From an uncultured Clostridia bacterium (lineage in GTDB: Bacteria; Bacillota; Clostridia; Oscillospirales; Oscillospiraceae): a stretch of 6,098 nucleotides of DNA. A model generated the notes under the pieces. That model made no database searches and had not been told where the DNA came from. It saw only the letters and a program-made list of their open reading frames with translations. Numbering within the stretch: position 1 is the first letter of the stretch; each line of letters opens with the position of its first letter. This document shows, piece by piece, positions 1-6,098 of the stretch. A program made the position numbers and the translations under genes. The DNA is taken from positions 1 to 6,098 of the forward strand of contig CALZAG010000096.1 of assembly GCA_945613045.1 (NCBI GenBank), in the 5' to 3' direction.

Positions 1-2
1 GA

Positions 3-37
3 CGAAAAAAGCAGCCCCGTAAGGACTGCTTTTTTCG
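3..37 (-). terminator. Rho-independent terminator of the ATPase operon (potentially bidirectional)
   Basis: A perfect 12-base inverted repeat (CGAAAAAAGCAG at 3-14, CTGCTTTTTTCG at 26-37) encloses an 11-base centre. On the minus-strand RNA the GCAG/CUGC stem extends inward by one G-U and two G-C pairs to a UUACG loop, and the stem is followed by a run of six U. It starts one base after the ntpD stop codon (39-41), so it should end the operon transcript. The A-run on one side and T-run on the other make it equally able to terminate plus-strand transcription entering from the left, which suggests, without proving, a convergent gene beyond the left edge. Confidence 0.93.
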
Positions 38-38
38 C

Positions 39-689
39 TTATTTGTAATCGTGAGCGTTCTGCAGGACCATTTCCTTGACCTTCAGAAGTCTGACCTTGG
101 TGGAGTTTTCGTTCTCCTCAAGCTTCATGGAGATGTACTTGATATTAGTCTCAAGCTCGGGGATCATGACATACTCAAGCGCGTTTACCCTGCGGCGGGT
201 CTTCTCGATCTCCTCAGCAAGAAGCTGCATGGTCTTTTCAACCTGCGCAAGCTGAAGCATATCCTCGAACACCTTTGCCATCTGGCTGAGCGCGTCGTCG
301 AGCTCGCCGGAGGTCTGCGCAAAGCCGTAGGGATAGATCTCGGAGGGGTCGTTGTTCTTGGTTTTGAAGGAGTACTGGGGCACGTTGACGCTCATGATGT
401 TCTTGAACTCCATGCCCAGCTCAACGCTCTGGCGCGGGTACAGCAGCGCCTGCTCCAGCATCTCAGGGCTCATGATCGCGCTGGCCACCTGCAGCGAAGC
501 GAAAGCCTCCGTCAGGCCGCGCTCGACGCGCTCGCGAAGCTGCTTGTTGAGCTTTACCACGTCCAGGAACTGGCGCATGAGCTCATCGCGCTTATCCTTC
601 ATGAGCTTGTGGCCGCGGCGGGCGGTCTTGAGCCTGCCCTTGAGCTGCTTGAGCATCATTCTGGTGGGAGCTATAGTGGTGCTTGCCAT
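39..689 (-). CDS. ntpD: V/A-type ATP synthase subunit D (central rotor shaft)
   Basis: Subunit D (atpD in archaeal naming) is the long antiparallel coiled-coil shaft that turns inside the A3B3 head and, with F, passes torque to C and the K ring. The 216-residue product has the usual family length. It shows the conserved N-terminal basic helix (PTRMMLKQLKGRL from residue 8, then KDKRDEL at 31-37) and the C-terminal helix hallmark RRRVNALE at 165-172, followed by the IPELETNI-like segment. These two helices are the shaft; the middle, about 75-130, is the short head with a beta-hairpin region. The ATG at 687-689 is preceded by a GGGGG-rich Shine-Dalgarno (697-701) seven bases upstream, whose AAGG part overlaps the ntpB stop. 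The gap from ntpB is only 12 bases, so the two are co-transcribed. It is the last gene, directly followed by the terminator. Identification is firm. Confidence 0.97.
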   Translation of the reverse strand: MASTTIAPTRMMLKQLKGRLKTARRGHKLMKDKRDELMRQFLDVVKLNKQLRERVERGLTEAFASLQVASAIMSPEMLEQALLYPRQSVELGMEFKNIMSVNVPQYSFKTKNNDPSEIYPYGFAQTSGELDDALSQMAKVFEDMLQLAQVEKTMQLLAEEIEKTRRRVNALEYVMIPELETNIKYISMKLEENENSTKVRLLKVKEMVLQNAHDYK

Positions 690-701
690 AAAGCTTCCCC
701 C

Positions 702-2069
702 TTACTTCATGTATTTCTCGATCAGCTCGGGTTTTATACGCTTCAGCTCTGCTCTGGGCAGGATGCTCAGCAGCTTCCAGCCGAGGTCGAGGGTTTCCTG
801 AATGCTGCGGTTGGTCGTATTGCCCTGATTGACGTACTGCTTTTCAAACTCGTCGGCGAATTTTGCAAACAGCTTGTCATCGTCGGACAGCGCGGCCTCG
901 CCGAGGATGGTCATGAGCTCCTTCGCGTCCTTGCCGCGGGAATATGCGGCGAAGAGCTGGTTCATGGTTCCGGCGTGGTCCTCGCGGGTCTTGCCCTCGC
1001 CGATGCCCTTATCCTTCAGTCGGCTCAGCGACGGCAGAACGTCCACGGGCGGCACGATGCCCTTGCGGTGCAGGTCGCGGCTGAGGATGATCTGACCCTC
1101 GGTGATATAGCCGGTAAGGTCGGGGATCGGGTGGGTCTTGTCGTCCTCGGGCATGGTGAGGATGGGGATCATGGTAATGGAGCCCTTGCAGCCTATGCGG
1201 CGGCCTGCGCGCTCGTACATGGTGGCAAGGTCGGTGTACAGGTAGCCGGGATAGCCGCGGCGGCCGGGGACCTCCTTCTTTGCGGCGGAGACCTCGCGCA
1301 GGGCTTCGGCGTAGTTGGTGATGTCCGTTATGATGACGAGCACCTGCATATCCTTCTCAAACGCAAGGTACTCGGCAGCCGTCAGAGCCATACGCGGAGT
1401 CGCGATACGCTCGACTGCGGGGTCGTTGGCAAGGTTTGAGAACACGACGGTACGGTCGATGGCGCCGGTGCGCTTGAAGTCCTCGATAAAGTACTCGGAC
1501 TCCTCAAAGGTGATGCCGACCGCCGCGAACACGACCGCGAAGTTCTCGCCGTCGCCAAGCACCTTCGCCTGACGGGCTATCTGCGCCGCCAGCGCCGCGT
1601 GGGGCAGGCCGGAGGCGGAGAATATGGGCAGCTTCTGGCCTCTTACGAGGGTGTTCAGGCCGTCGATGGTGGAAACGCCGGTCTGGATAAACTCGGCGGG
1701 GTATGCGCGGGCGGCGGGGTTCATGGGCATACCGTTAATATCGCGGTAAGCCTCGGCAAGAAGCTCAGGACCGCCGTCGATGGGTCTGCCCATGCCGTTG
1801 AAGACGCGGCCGAGCATATCCTCGGACACGGCCAGCTCCAGCGGATGGCCGAGGAAGCGCACCTTCGACTGAGCAAGGTTGATGCCCTGCGCGGACTCGA
1901 AAAGCTGAACGACGGCCTTGTCGCCCTCGACCTCGAGGACCTTGCCGCGGCGCAGCTCGCCGCTGGGCAGTTCGATCTCGGCCAGCTCGTCGTATGTGAC
2001 GCCCTCGACCTGCTCGACCACCATCAGGGGGCTGGCGACTTCTCTGATAGTCTTATAATCCTTTATCAT
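702..2069 (-). CDS. ntpB: V/A-type ATP synthase subunit B (non-catalytic head subunit)
   Basis: Subunit B (atpB) alternates with A in the cytoplasmic A3B3 head and supplies the arginine finger to the catalytic site in A. The 455-residue length is typical. The N-terminal beta-barrel spans about 1-75. The region equivalent to the P-loop reads SASGLPH at 151-157, the normal degenerate, non-hydrolysing form of the family rather than damage. The MQVLVIITDITNYAEALRE block (241-259) and ERAGR (286-290) are conserved core segments. The ATPase alpha/beta signature PVDVLPSLS sits at 341-349, followed by Arg350, the position of the known E. hirae arginine finger. The rest is the helical C-terminal domain. 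The start ATG (2067-2069) overlaps the ntpA stop as ATGA and has a perfect AAGGAGG (2079-2085) nine bases upstream inside ntpA. This arrangement favours coupled, roughly equal synthesis of A and B. Confidence 0.98.
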   Translation of the reverse strand: MIKDYKTIREVASPLMVVEQVEGVTYDELAEIELPSGELRRGKVLEVEGDKAVVQLFESAQGINLAQSKVRFLGHPLELAVSEDMLGRVFNGMGRPIDGGPELLAEAYRDINGMPMNPAARAYPAEFIQTGVSTIDGLNTLVRGQKLPIFSASGLPHAALAAQIARQAKVLGDGENFAVVFAAVGITFEESEYFIEDFKRTGAIDRTVVFSNLANDPAVERIATPRMALTAAEYLAFEKDMQVLVIITDITNYAEALREVSAAKKEVPGRRGYPGYLYTDLATMYERAGRRIGCKGSITMIPILTMPEDDKTHPIPDLTGYITEGQIILSRDLHRKGIVPPVDVLPSLSRLKDKGIGEGKTREDHAGTMNQLFAAYSRGKDAKELMTILGEAALSDDDKLFAKFADEFEKQYVNQGNTTNRSIQETLDLGWKLLSILPRAELKRIKPELIEKYMK

Positions 2070-3835
2070 GCGTCCTCGCCTCCTTCGATAATCGCATCGA
2101 TCTCTTTCTTCATATCGGCAAGTATCCCGGCGTACTCTTCCTTATACCTATCGGGCGCCGCCATTTTGGCGCGGCCGATCCTGGCCTTGGACGGGATGGC
2201 GAAAAGCGCCTTCATATCCGCGCCCTTTTCAAGAGCCGCGCGGCTCATTTCGTCAAAGGAGAGTATGAGATCCATGAGCTCAAACTGCTTGCCGTAGGAG
2301 GAGTATGCGTCCTCGTCAACGAACGCGTTCTGCTGCAGGAAGTCCTCACGCAGCATTTTCGCCGTCTCCATTGTCAGGCGGTCGGCGGCGCCCAGAGCGT
2401 CCTGACCGACCAGGCGCACGATCTCCTGCAGCTCGTTTTCCTCCTGCAGGATGTGCATCGCCTTGTCGCGGTTTGTCATGTATTTCGGACCGAACTCCTT
2501 GCTGTACCAGGGTGCGAGAGTATCAAGATACAGCGAGTACGAGGTCAGCCAGTTTATCGCGGGGAAGTGGCGGGCGTAGGCCAGAGAGGAGTCCAGAGCC
2601 CAGAAGACCTTGACTATTCTCATGGTCGCCTGCGAAACGGGCTCGGAGATATCGCCGCCCGGGGGCGAGACCGCGCCGATGGCGGTGACTGAGCCCTGAC
2701 GGCCGTCCGCGCCGAGGCACTCGACACAGCCGGCTCGCTCGTAAAACTGCGCGATACGCGAGGCGAGGTAGGCGGGGTAGCCCTCTTCGCCGGGCATCTC
2801 CTCCAGTCGGCCGGACATCTCACGCAGAGCCTCGGCCCAGCGGGAGGTCGAGTCTGCAAGGACAGCCACGTCATAGCCCATGTCGCGGAAATATTCCGCG
2901 ATGGTTATGCCCGTGTAAATGGACGCCTCGCGGGCCGCGACGGGCATATCGGAGGTGTTCGCAATAAGCACGGTGCGCTTCATGAGAGGCTCGCCGTTTC
3001 GGGGGTCTGTCAGCTCAGGGAACTCCATGAGAACGTCGGTCATCTCATTGCCGCGCTCGCCGCAGCCGATGTAAACGACGATATCGACGTCCGACCACTT
3101 GGCAAGCTGATGCTGAACGACGGTCTTGCCCGAACCGAAGGGACCGGGAACGGCGGCCGTGCCGCCCTTTGCGATGGGGAACAGAGTATCGATGATACGC
3201 TGACCCGAGTTCATGGGACGTGAGGGGACGAATTTTCTGGCATAAGGTCTGTTTATACGAACAGGCCAGCGCTGCATCATGCTCAGCTCGTGCTTAACGC
3301 CCTTTTCGTCCTCAAGCACCGCGACGGTATCAGTCACGGTGAAGCTGCCCTCTTCCACGGACAGCAGGGTGCCGCTCAGTCCGGGGGGCACCATTATCTT
3401 ATGGGAGATCGCGCTGGTCTCCTGCACGGTGCCGATAACGTCGCCGCCGGAGAGCTTATCCCCCGCCTTAGCGGTGGGTACGAAGTCCCATTTTTTGCTG
3501 CGGTTGAGCGCGGGAACGTCGGTGCCGCGGCTGATGCTCGCGCCGGACATCTCGCGTATCTCGGGCAGGGGGCGCTGGATGCCGTCATAGATATTCTCCA
3601 ACATGCCGGGCCCGAGCTCAACGGACATGGGCATGCCCGTTGTCTCGACCACCGCGCCGGGGCCGAGGCCGGAGGTCTCCTCATAAACCTGAATGGATGC
3701 CTTATCTCCGCTCATGTTAAGTATCTCGCCTATAAGTCTCTGGGAGCCCACGCGCACAACGTCGGACACGTTCGCGTCGCTCAGGCCCTCCGCAACCACA
3801 AGCGGCCCAGAAACTTTGATGATAGTTCCGCTCAT
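2066..3835 (-). CDS. ntpA: V/A-type ATP synthase subunit A (catalytic head subunit)
   Basis: Subunit A (atpA) binds and hydrolyses or makes ATP at the A/B interface. The 589-residue length is normal and distinguishes it from F-type beta (about 470) by the inserted non-homologous region, roughly residues 110-190. The N-terminal barrel is about 1-75. The P-loop GPFGSGKT is at 231-238 (Lys237). GERGNE at 259-264 carries the catalytic Glu260, and VAVLADSTSRWAEALRE, from about 323, carries the Walker B Asp328. The alpha/beta signature PAINWLTSYS is at 425-434, and the helical C-terminal domain runs from about 440. The P-loop has Ser where eukaryotic vacuolar A subunits have the redox-sensitive Cys. 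An unusual CVEC pair lies at 369-372, in the ERAG segment. The ATG at 3833-3835 has AGAAAGG (3843-3849) seven bases upstream, 17 bases after the ntpG stop. The 3' end overlaps ntpB by four bases. Confidence 0.98.
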   Translation of the reverse strand: MSGTIIKVSGPLVVAEGLSDANVSDVVRVGSQRLIGEILNMSGDKASIQVYEETSGLGPGAVVETTGMPMSVELGPGMLENIYDGIQRPLPEIREMSGASISRGTDVPALNRSKKWDFVPTAKAGDKLSGGDVIGTVQETSAISHKIMVPPGLSGTLLSVEEGSFTVTDTVAVLEDEKGVKHELSMMQRWPVRINRPYARKFVPSRPMNSGQRIIDTLFPIAKGGTAAVPGPFGSGKTVVQHQLAKWSDVDIVVYIGCGERGNEMTDVLMEFPELTDPRNGEPLMKRTVLIANTSDMPVAAREASIYTGITIAEYFRDMGYDVAVLADSTSRWAEALREMSGRLEEMPGEEGYPAYLASRIAQFYERAGCVECLGADGRQGSVTAIGAVSPPGGDISEPVSQATMRIVKVFWALDSSLAYARHFPAINWLTSYSLYLDTLAPWYSKEFGPKYMTNRDKAMHILQEENELQEIVRLVGQDALGAADRLTMETAKMLREDFLQQNAFVDEDAYSSYGKQFELMDLILSFDEMSRAALEKGADMKALFAIPSKARIGRAKMAAPDRYKEEYAGILADMKKEIDAIIEGGEDA

Positions 3836-3852
3836 ACAGATACCTTTCTTTC

Positions 3853-4176
3853 CTAATTATTTTCAAGAATGTTCGTGCCGATCGCGCGCTCGACCGCATC
3901 GTTGAGCGCCGTAAGGCCGAGGCCGAGACTGCCCTCTCTGCCGGGGATAAGGATTATCGCGGGCTTGGGGCTGTCCTTAAACTTATCGATCTCCTGACTG
4001 AGCTCCGCGGCAAGGCCCTCTTCGATGTAGATTATGGCCACATCATCCCTGCTGCGGGTCAGCGTGCGGAGCGCCTGCTTGGCCTCCGCCGCGTCAGACA
4101 CGGGGCAGACCTCAAGGCCCAGAGCCGTGAAGCCCATGACGGTCTCCCGACCGCCGATGACAGCAATTTTAAGCAT
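3853..4176 (-). CDS. ntpG: V/A-type ATP synthase subunit F (central stalk; NtpG in E. hirae naming)
   Basis: This is subunit F (atpF), the small protein that binds the D shaft and takes part in coupling or regulating rotation. From the ATG at 4174-4176 the product has 107 residues, close to family size. It begins MLKIAVIGGRETVMGF, the typical F opening (beta strand, glycine turn, then helix). A second strand, VAIIYIEEG, is followed by KPAIILIPG, giving the expected Rossmann-like alternating fold, and a C-terminal helix follows. A GTG at 4183-4185 in the same frame would add three residues. GAAAGG at 4190-4195 lies four bases from that GTG and 13 from the ATG, so the start is not certain; ATG is chosen because it aligns with family N-termini. 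The gene overlaps the end of ntpC by eight bases (ATGCTTAA), which suggests translational coupling. The symbol is confusing: NtpF in E. hirae is a different, stator protein. Confidence 0.93.
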   Translation of the reverse strand: MLKIAVIGGRETVMGFTALGLEVCPVSDAAEAKQALRTLTRSRDDVAIIYIEEGLAAELSQEIDKFKDSPKPAIILIPGREGSLGLGLTALNDAVERAIGTNILENN

Positions 4177-5173
4177 AAAACTCACGCAGCCTTTCGCGGA
4201 TAGTGTCGGGCGCTATGCCCGCAAGGAAGCCTGTCAGTATCATCCGCACCGCGGTGATCTCGCCCTCCACAGCCGCAAGATACGCTATGACCGGAGCCTC
4301 GCCGAAGGCAACGAGCCGCGCCCTGGTGAGATAAGCTGTCACCGCATTGTCGCAGGCAAGCTCAAAATCCGTCATCCTGCCGCCCTTTGCCGCTTCCGCG
4401 CCCAGCGCGGCCGCCTCGGCGAGCAGGGTGTTTGTAAACAGCGCCGCCAACGTCTCGCCGGAGCTTGAAGAAGCCGCTATGCGGCCGGCGTCGATACCGC
4501 CGCCGGGCACCAGCGCAAGCTTCAGGAAATCCAGGTCCTTGCCCATGCGCATGGTGCGCACCGCGCTTCTGAGGTTCGCGCTGTCGATCAATATACGGGC
4601 ATAGCCTGTGAGGAAATCGCTGTCCAGCTCCCGGGCCGCCTTCAGCAGCTCCGTGAAATACGCCTTATCCAGCGCAAAATCCGCAAGCTGGGGGTTTGCC
4701 GTCCTCGCCAGAACGCTTTTGGCCTGCACGATGGCGTCCGCCAGCACTGGCGGGACGCCGGTGAATTTTTCCTCGGTGAAGCTCTTTATGAGCGTCTGCA
4801 CCGGAACTCTGCCGGAGGAGCTCAGAAGGTCCTCGCGCTCGAGAGCCGCCGCCTCGGCCTTAATAAGGGTCTTGGCGTTGTGGTAATCGTACTTCATACG
4901 AAATACCTCGACGGTCTCGGGGTTGGGCGACATACGCGCAAGCTCCGCGAAAATTTCCGCTCTTCGCTCGGCAAGGGCGTTATCAACCTGCTTCGCATTC
5001 ATGCCGGAGTAATCCTCATAGCCGCAGTCTGCAAGCATTTTCGCCGCCTCGTCGAAGGAGGCCGTGTCTATCATGCGTTCGGCCTTTTCGCGGGTGAGCA
5101 TCTTCGCCTCTCTTGCTCTGAGCATGGCCGAGAGATACAGATACTTCTCTCTGACACACTTTTTATTTGACAA
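4169..5173 (-). CDS. ntpC: V/A-type ATP synthase subunit C (rotor cap, eukaryotic d-like), TTG start
   Basis: Subunit C (atpC, homologous to eukaryotic d) is the funnel-shaped protein that sits on the K ring and receives the D/F shaft. The product is 334 residues, close to the roughly 335 usual for the family. It is mostly helical, with the characteristic FRMKYDYHNAKTLIKAE segment (FRxKYDYHN) in its first third and the Y-R-E-K-Y-L-Y-like helix near the start. The TTG at 5171-5173 is chosen as start because AAGGGAGG (5181-5188) lies exactly seven bases upstream and family similarity begins just after it. The open frame continues upstream to an ATG near 5287, but that extension lies inside ntpE in another frame and has unrelated low-quality sequence. 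No ATG occurs until well inside the conserved N-terminal helix. It follows ntpE after 40 bases and overlaps ntpG by eight. Confidence 0.94.
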   Translation of the reverse strand: MSNKKCVREKYLYLSAMLRAREAKMLTREKAERMIDTASFDEAAKMLADCGYEDYSGMNAKQVDNALAERRAEIFAELARMSPNPETVEVFRMKYDYHNAKTLIKAEAAALEREDLLSSSGRVPVQTLIKSFTEEKFTGVPPVLADAIVQAKSVLARTANPQLADFALDKAYFTELLKAARELDSDFLTGYARILIDSANLRSAVRTMRMGKDLDFLKLALVPGGGIDAGRIAASSSSGETLAALFTNTLLAEAAALGAEAAKGGRMTDFELACDNAVTAYLTRARLVAFGEAPVIAYLAAVEGEITAVRMILTGFLAGIAPDTIRERLREFYA

Positions 5174-5180
5174 TTTGTTC

Positions 5181-5188
5181 CCTCCCTT
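5181..5188 (-). promoter_or_regulatory. Shine-Dalgarno site that fixes the TTG start of ntpC
   Basis: The minus strand reads AAGGGAGG here, a near-perfect match to the 3' end of 16S rRNA, with a seven-base spacer to the TTG at 5171-5173. The same seven-base spacing is seen for ntpE, ntpA and ntpD, which supports TTG over the upstream ATG. Confidence 0.85.
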
Positions 5189-5198
5189 TTCGGGATGT

Positions 5199-5214
5199 AC
5201 GCCGCTTAAGGCGT
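5199..5214 (-). other. Small intergenic RNA hairpin between ntpE and ntpC
   Basis: On the minus strand ACGCC (5214-5210) pairs perfectly with GGCGT (5203-5199) around the six-base loop TTAAGC. It begins on the last base of the ntpE stop codon and ends ten bases before the ntpC Shine-Dalgarno. There is no U-tract after it, so it is not a terminator. It could stabilise upstream mRNA or modulate ntpC initiation. A five-pair stem could also occur by chance. Confidence 0.4.
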
Positions 5215-5813
5215 CATTCAAACAGCACTGCCGCCACTTGGGCCGACAGGCTGCCGCGCTGCTGCTCGATAAGGGTCTCCACGGCACAGTTGACCTCTAT
5301 GCCGCCGTGGCGGAGGATAAGGCCGCCTGCTATATCCGCGGTATCCTCGCTGAGGGTGAGGCCTCCGTGTATACCCTTTGCAGTCAGCAGTTCATTTGCC
5401 GCCTTGCAGACCGCCTTACCGTATTCGGCCTTGTCACGCGCGTTGAGAAGCAGCTCCTCCGTTCCGCTCGAGGCGGCCTCGGCGGCCATTTTCGCAAGGA
5501 ATGCGACATATTCCTCACCGGGAAGACCGGCAAGCTCGCTGCGCGCGGCTTCGAATACGGCGGCTACCATCTCCTGCTTCAGGGCGAGGACACTTTTTTT
5601 GGCTTCCATCTCCGCCATGCGCTTTTGACGGGCAACAAGGTCTTCACACTCGGCCTTGCCCTCGTCGACAAGTCTTTTATGTTCCGTGAGCGCGGTCTTG
5701 AAGTACGAGGCGCGGATCTGCTGCGCCTCTTCGGCGGCCTTTGCGAGAACGGTCTGAGCCTCGGCTTTGGCCTCGGCTTCGATATGCGCTATTATTCTTT
5801 CAGTACCTTTCAT
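5214..5813 (-). CDS. ntpE: V/A-type ATP synthase subunit E (peripheral stalk)
   Basis: Subunit E (atpE in archaeal naming) forms the stator stalk with its partner G/H, tying the A3B3 head to membrane subunit I. The 199-residue product has the expected two-part build. Residues 1 to about 85 are a long charged, Ala/Glu/Lys-rich helix (GTERIIAHIEAEAKAEAQ and onward) suited to a coiled coil. The rest is the globular head-binding domain, ending with the conserved GGLILRHGGIEVNC-like strand (the family GG-hydrophobic-DG-I-N pattern) and a final helix RGSLSAQVAAVLFE. The motif EVNCAVETLIEQ matches the usual IxxDNSLDxR-type region only loosely. The ATG (5811-5813) is preceded by AAGAAGGCAGGA (5821-5832), with AGGA seven bases upstream. 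It lies 39 bases after ntpK. A run of seven A (minus strand, 5594-5600) falls in frame as part of Lys-Lys-Ser. The stator partner gene is not in the window. Confidence 0.94.
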   Translation of the reverse strand: MKGTERIIAHIEAEAKAEAQTVLAKAAEEAQQIRASYFKTALTEHKRLVDEGKAECEDLVARQKRMAEMEAKKSVLALKQEMVAAVFEAARSELAGLPGEEYVAFLAKMAAEAASSGTEELLLNARDKAEYGKAVCKAANELLTAKGIHGGLTLSEDTADIAGGLILRHGGIEVNCAVETLIEQQRGSLSAQVAAVLFE

Positions 5814-5852
5814 TGTAAAGTCCTGCCTTCTTGTCTATATTTCCGATATAAA
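5814..5852 (-). promoter_or_regulatory. ntpK-ntpE intergenic spacer with ntpE ribosome binding site
   Basis: This 39-base spacer is A/T-rich on its ntpK side and ends with AAGAAGGCAGGA before the ntpE ATG. No convincing stem-loop or terminator is seen, so read-through from ntpK is expected. Confidence 0.6.
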
Positions 5853-6098
5853 TCAGATGAACAGCAGCATCATCATGGATGCAAGCAGAGACAGGATGGC
5901 GTAGAACTCAACGGTGATGCAGAGGATCATGCCCTTTGCCCAGTGATCGGGATTCTTTGCAAGAAGGTTAACGGATGCAGCGGCGACCTTGCCCTGCGCG
6001 ATAGCGGACACGAGACCGCCGATGGCGATGGGCAGGCAGGCTGCGAAGTAGCGGCAGCCGTCAACGAAGCTGAGGTTTAGGCCGCTGCCGTCGAGCAG
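5853..6098 (-). CDS. ntpK: V/A-type ATP synthase subunit K, rotor-ring proteolipid (C-terminal part, 5' end outside window)
   Basis: Subunit K (proteolipid, c-subunit equivalent) forms the membrane ring that carries the coupling ion. The 81 residues visible before the TGA at 5853-5855 are the last two transmembrane helices of a four-helix, duplicated-hairpin proteolipid, so about half of the protein lies past the right edge. The third helix contains LPIAIGGLVSAIAQGKVAAAS, whose Gln aligns with E. hirae Gln110. A polar loop NPDHWAKG follows. The fourth helix contains TVEFYAILS, whose Glu aligns with the ion-binding Glu139, and the protein ends in a hydrophobic MMMLLFI tail. In most relatives the residue after this Glu is Thr (VETYA); here it is Phe. 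Gln plus Glu is compatible with Na+ binding, but the other ligands (Thr64 and Gln65 in E. hirae) lie in the missing half, so the ion is undecided. ntpE follows after 39 bases. Confidence 0.95.
   Translation of the reverse strand: MLDGSGLNLSFVDGCRYFAACLPIAIGGLVSAIAQGKVAAASVNLLAKNPDHWAKGMILCITVEFYAILSLLASMMMLLFI

Noticed and set aside
51..1439. Plus-strand open frame of 462 codons opposite ntpD and ntpB
   Set aside because: It lies antisense to two unmistakable conserved genes, its product is Leu/Val/Gly/His-rich low-complexity sequence with no recognisable domain, and stop-free antisense frames are expected opposite G+C-rich genes.
1599..1619. Missing P-loop in ntpB as a sign of a damaged ATPase
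   Set aside because: The SASGLPH form is normal for the non-catalytic B subunit.
1599..2297. Plus-strand open frame of 232 codons across the ntpA/ntpB junction
   Set aside because: Antisense to both genes and without a recognisable domain; it is a codon-bias shadow.
3290..3856. Plus-strand open frame of 188 codons opposite the start of ntpA
   Set aside because: Fully antisense to the conserved N-terminal part of ntpA, with no family resemblance.
5174..5287. Longer ntpC start at an ATG near 5287
   Set aside because: The added 38 residues would overlap ntpE by over 70 bases and look non-homologous; the TTG at 5173 has an ideal ribosome binding site and gives the family length.
5594..5600. 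Seven-A run in ntpE as a possible programmed frameshift site
   Set aside because: It is in frame GCC-AAA-AAA-AGT, not the classic -1 slippery phase; there is no clear downstream stimulator, and the full-length zero-frame product is a complete subunit E.
5814..5852. Internal promoter in the A/T-rich ntpK-ntpE spacer
   Set aside because: A TATA-like stretch (TATAT) is present but there is no paired -35/-10 at proper spacing within the spacer.
5064..6098. Plus-strand open frame of 338 codons opposite ntpC, ntpE and ntpK
   Set aside because: Crosses three real minus-strand genes and their spacers; its product has no domain pattern and looks like reversed-frame sequence.
1..6098. Mobile elements, CRISPR arrays, tRNA or rRNA genes
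   Set aside because: None seen: the genes are packed with spacers of at most 40 bases, and no direct repeat array, transposase or RNA-gene pattern is visible.

Overview
The window is the promoter-distal part of one operon for an A/V-type (rotary, archaeal-like bacterial) ATPase/ATP synthase, read entirely on the minus strand. In transcription order, right to left, it holds: the C-terminal half of the membrane rotor proteolipid K (cut by the right edge), peripheral stalk E, rotor cap C, central stalk F (called NtpG in Enterococcus hirae), catalytic A, non-catalytic B and central stalk D. A strong intrinsic terminator follows directly after the last stop codon. The order K-E-C-F-A-B-D matches the classic E. 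hirae ntp operon. Symbols here follow that system; the equivalent atp names are in the entries. The large membrane subunit I and the second peripheral-stalk subunit (G/H, called NtpF in E. hirae) are not in the window and would be expected upstream, past the right edge. The promoter is also outside.

The organism is most likely an anaerobic or fermentative bacterium with clear AAGGAGG-type Shine-Dalgarno sites and G+C-rich coding DNA. A clostridial lineage (Firmicutes/Bacillota, for example an Oscillospirales-like gut organism) fits best. This is inferred from protein flavour, operon order and ribosome binding sites, and no marker gene in the window proves it.

Functionally, A3B3 forms the ATP-hydrolysing or ATP-synthesising head. 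D and F form the central shaft, C couples the shaft to the ring of K proteolipids, and E (with the unseen G/H partner) holds the stator. The key residues are intact: P-loop GPFGSGKT and catalytic Glu260 in A, the degenerate SASGLPH loop and arginine finger Arg350 in B, and Gln and Glu ion-site residues in the last two helices of K. The enzyme looks functional. Whether it moves Na+ or H+ cannot be settled because the N-terminal half of K is missing.

No undescribed system is evident: this is an ordinary core-metabolic locus. The more interesting details are a possible match between gene-junction type and subunit stoichiometry, a CxxC pair in the catalytic subunit, a TTG start plus small hairpin before ntpC, and a Phe next to the ion-binding Glu of K. 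The long plus-strand open frames are antisense shadows of these genes.
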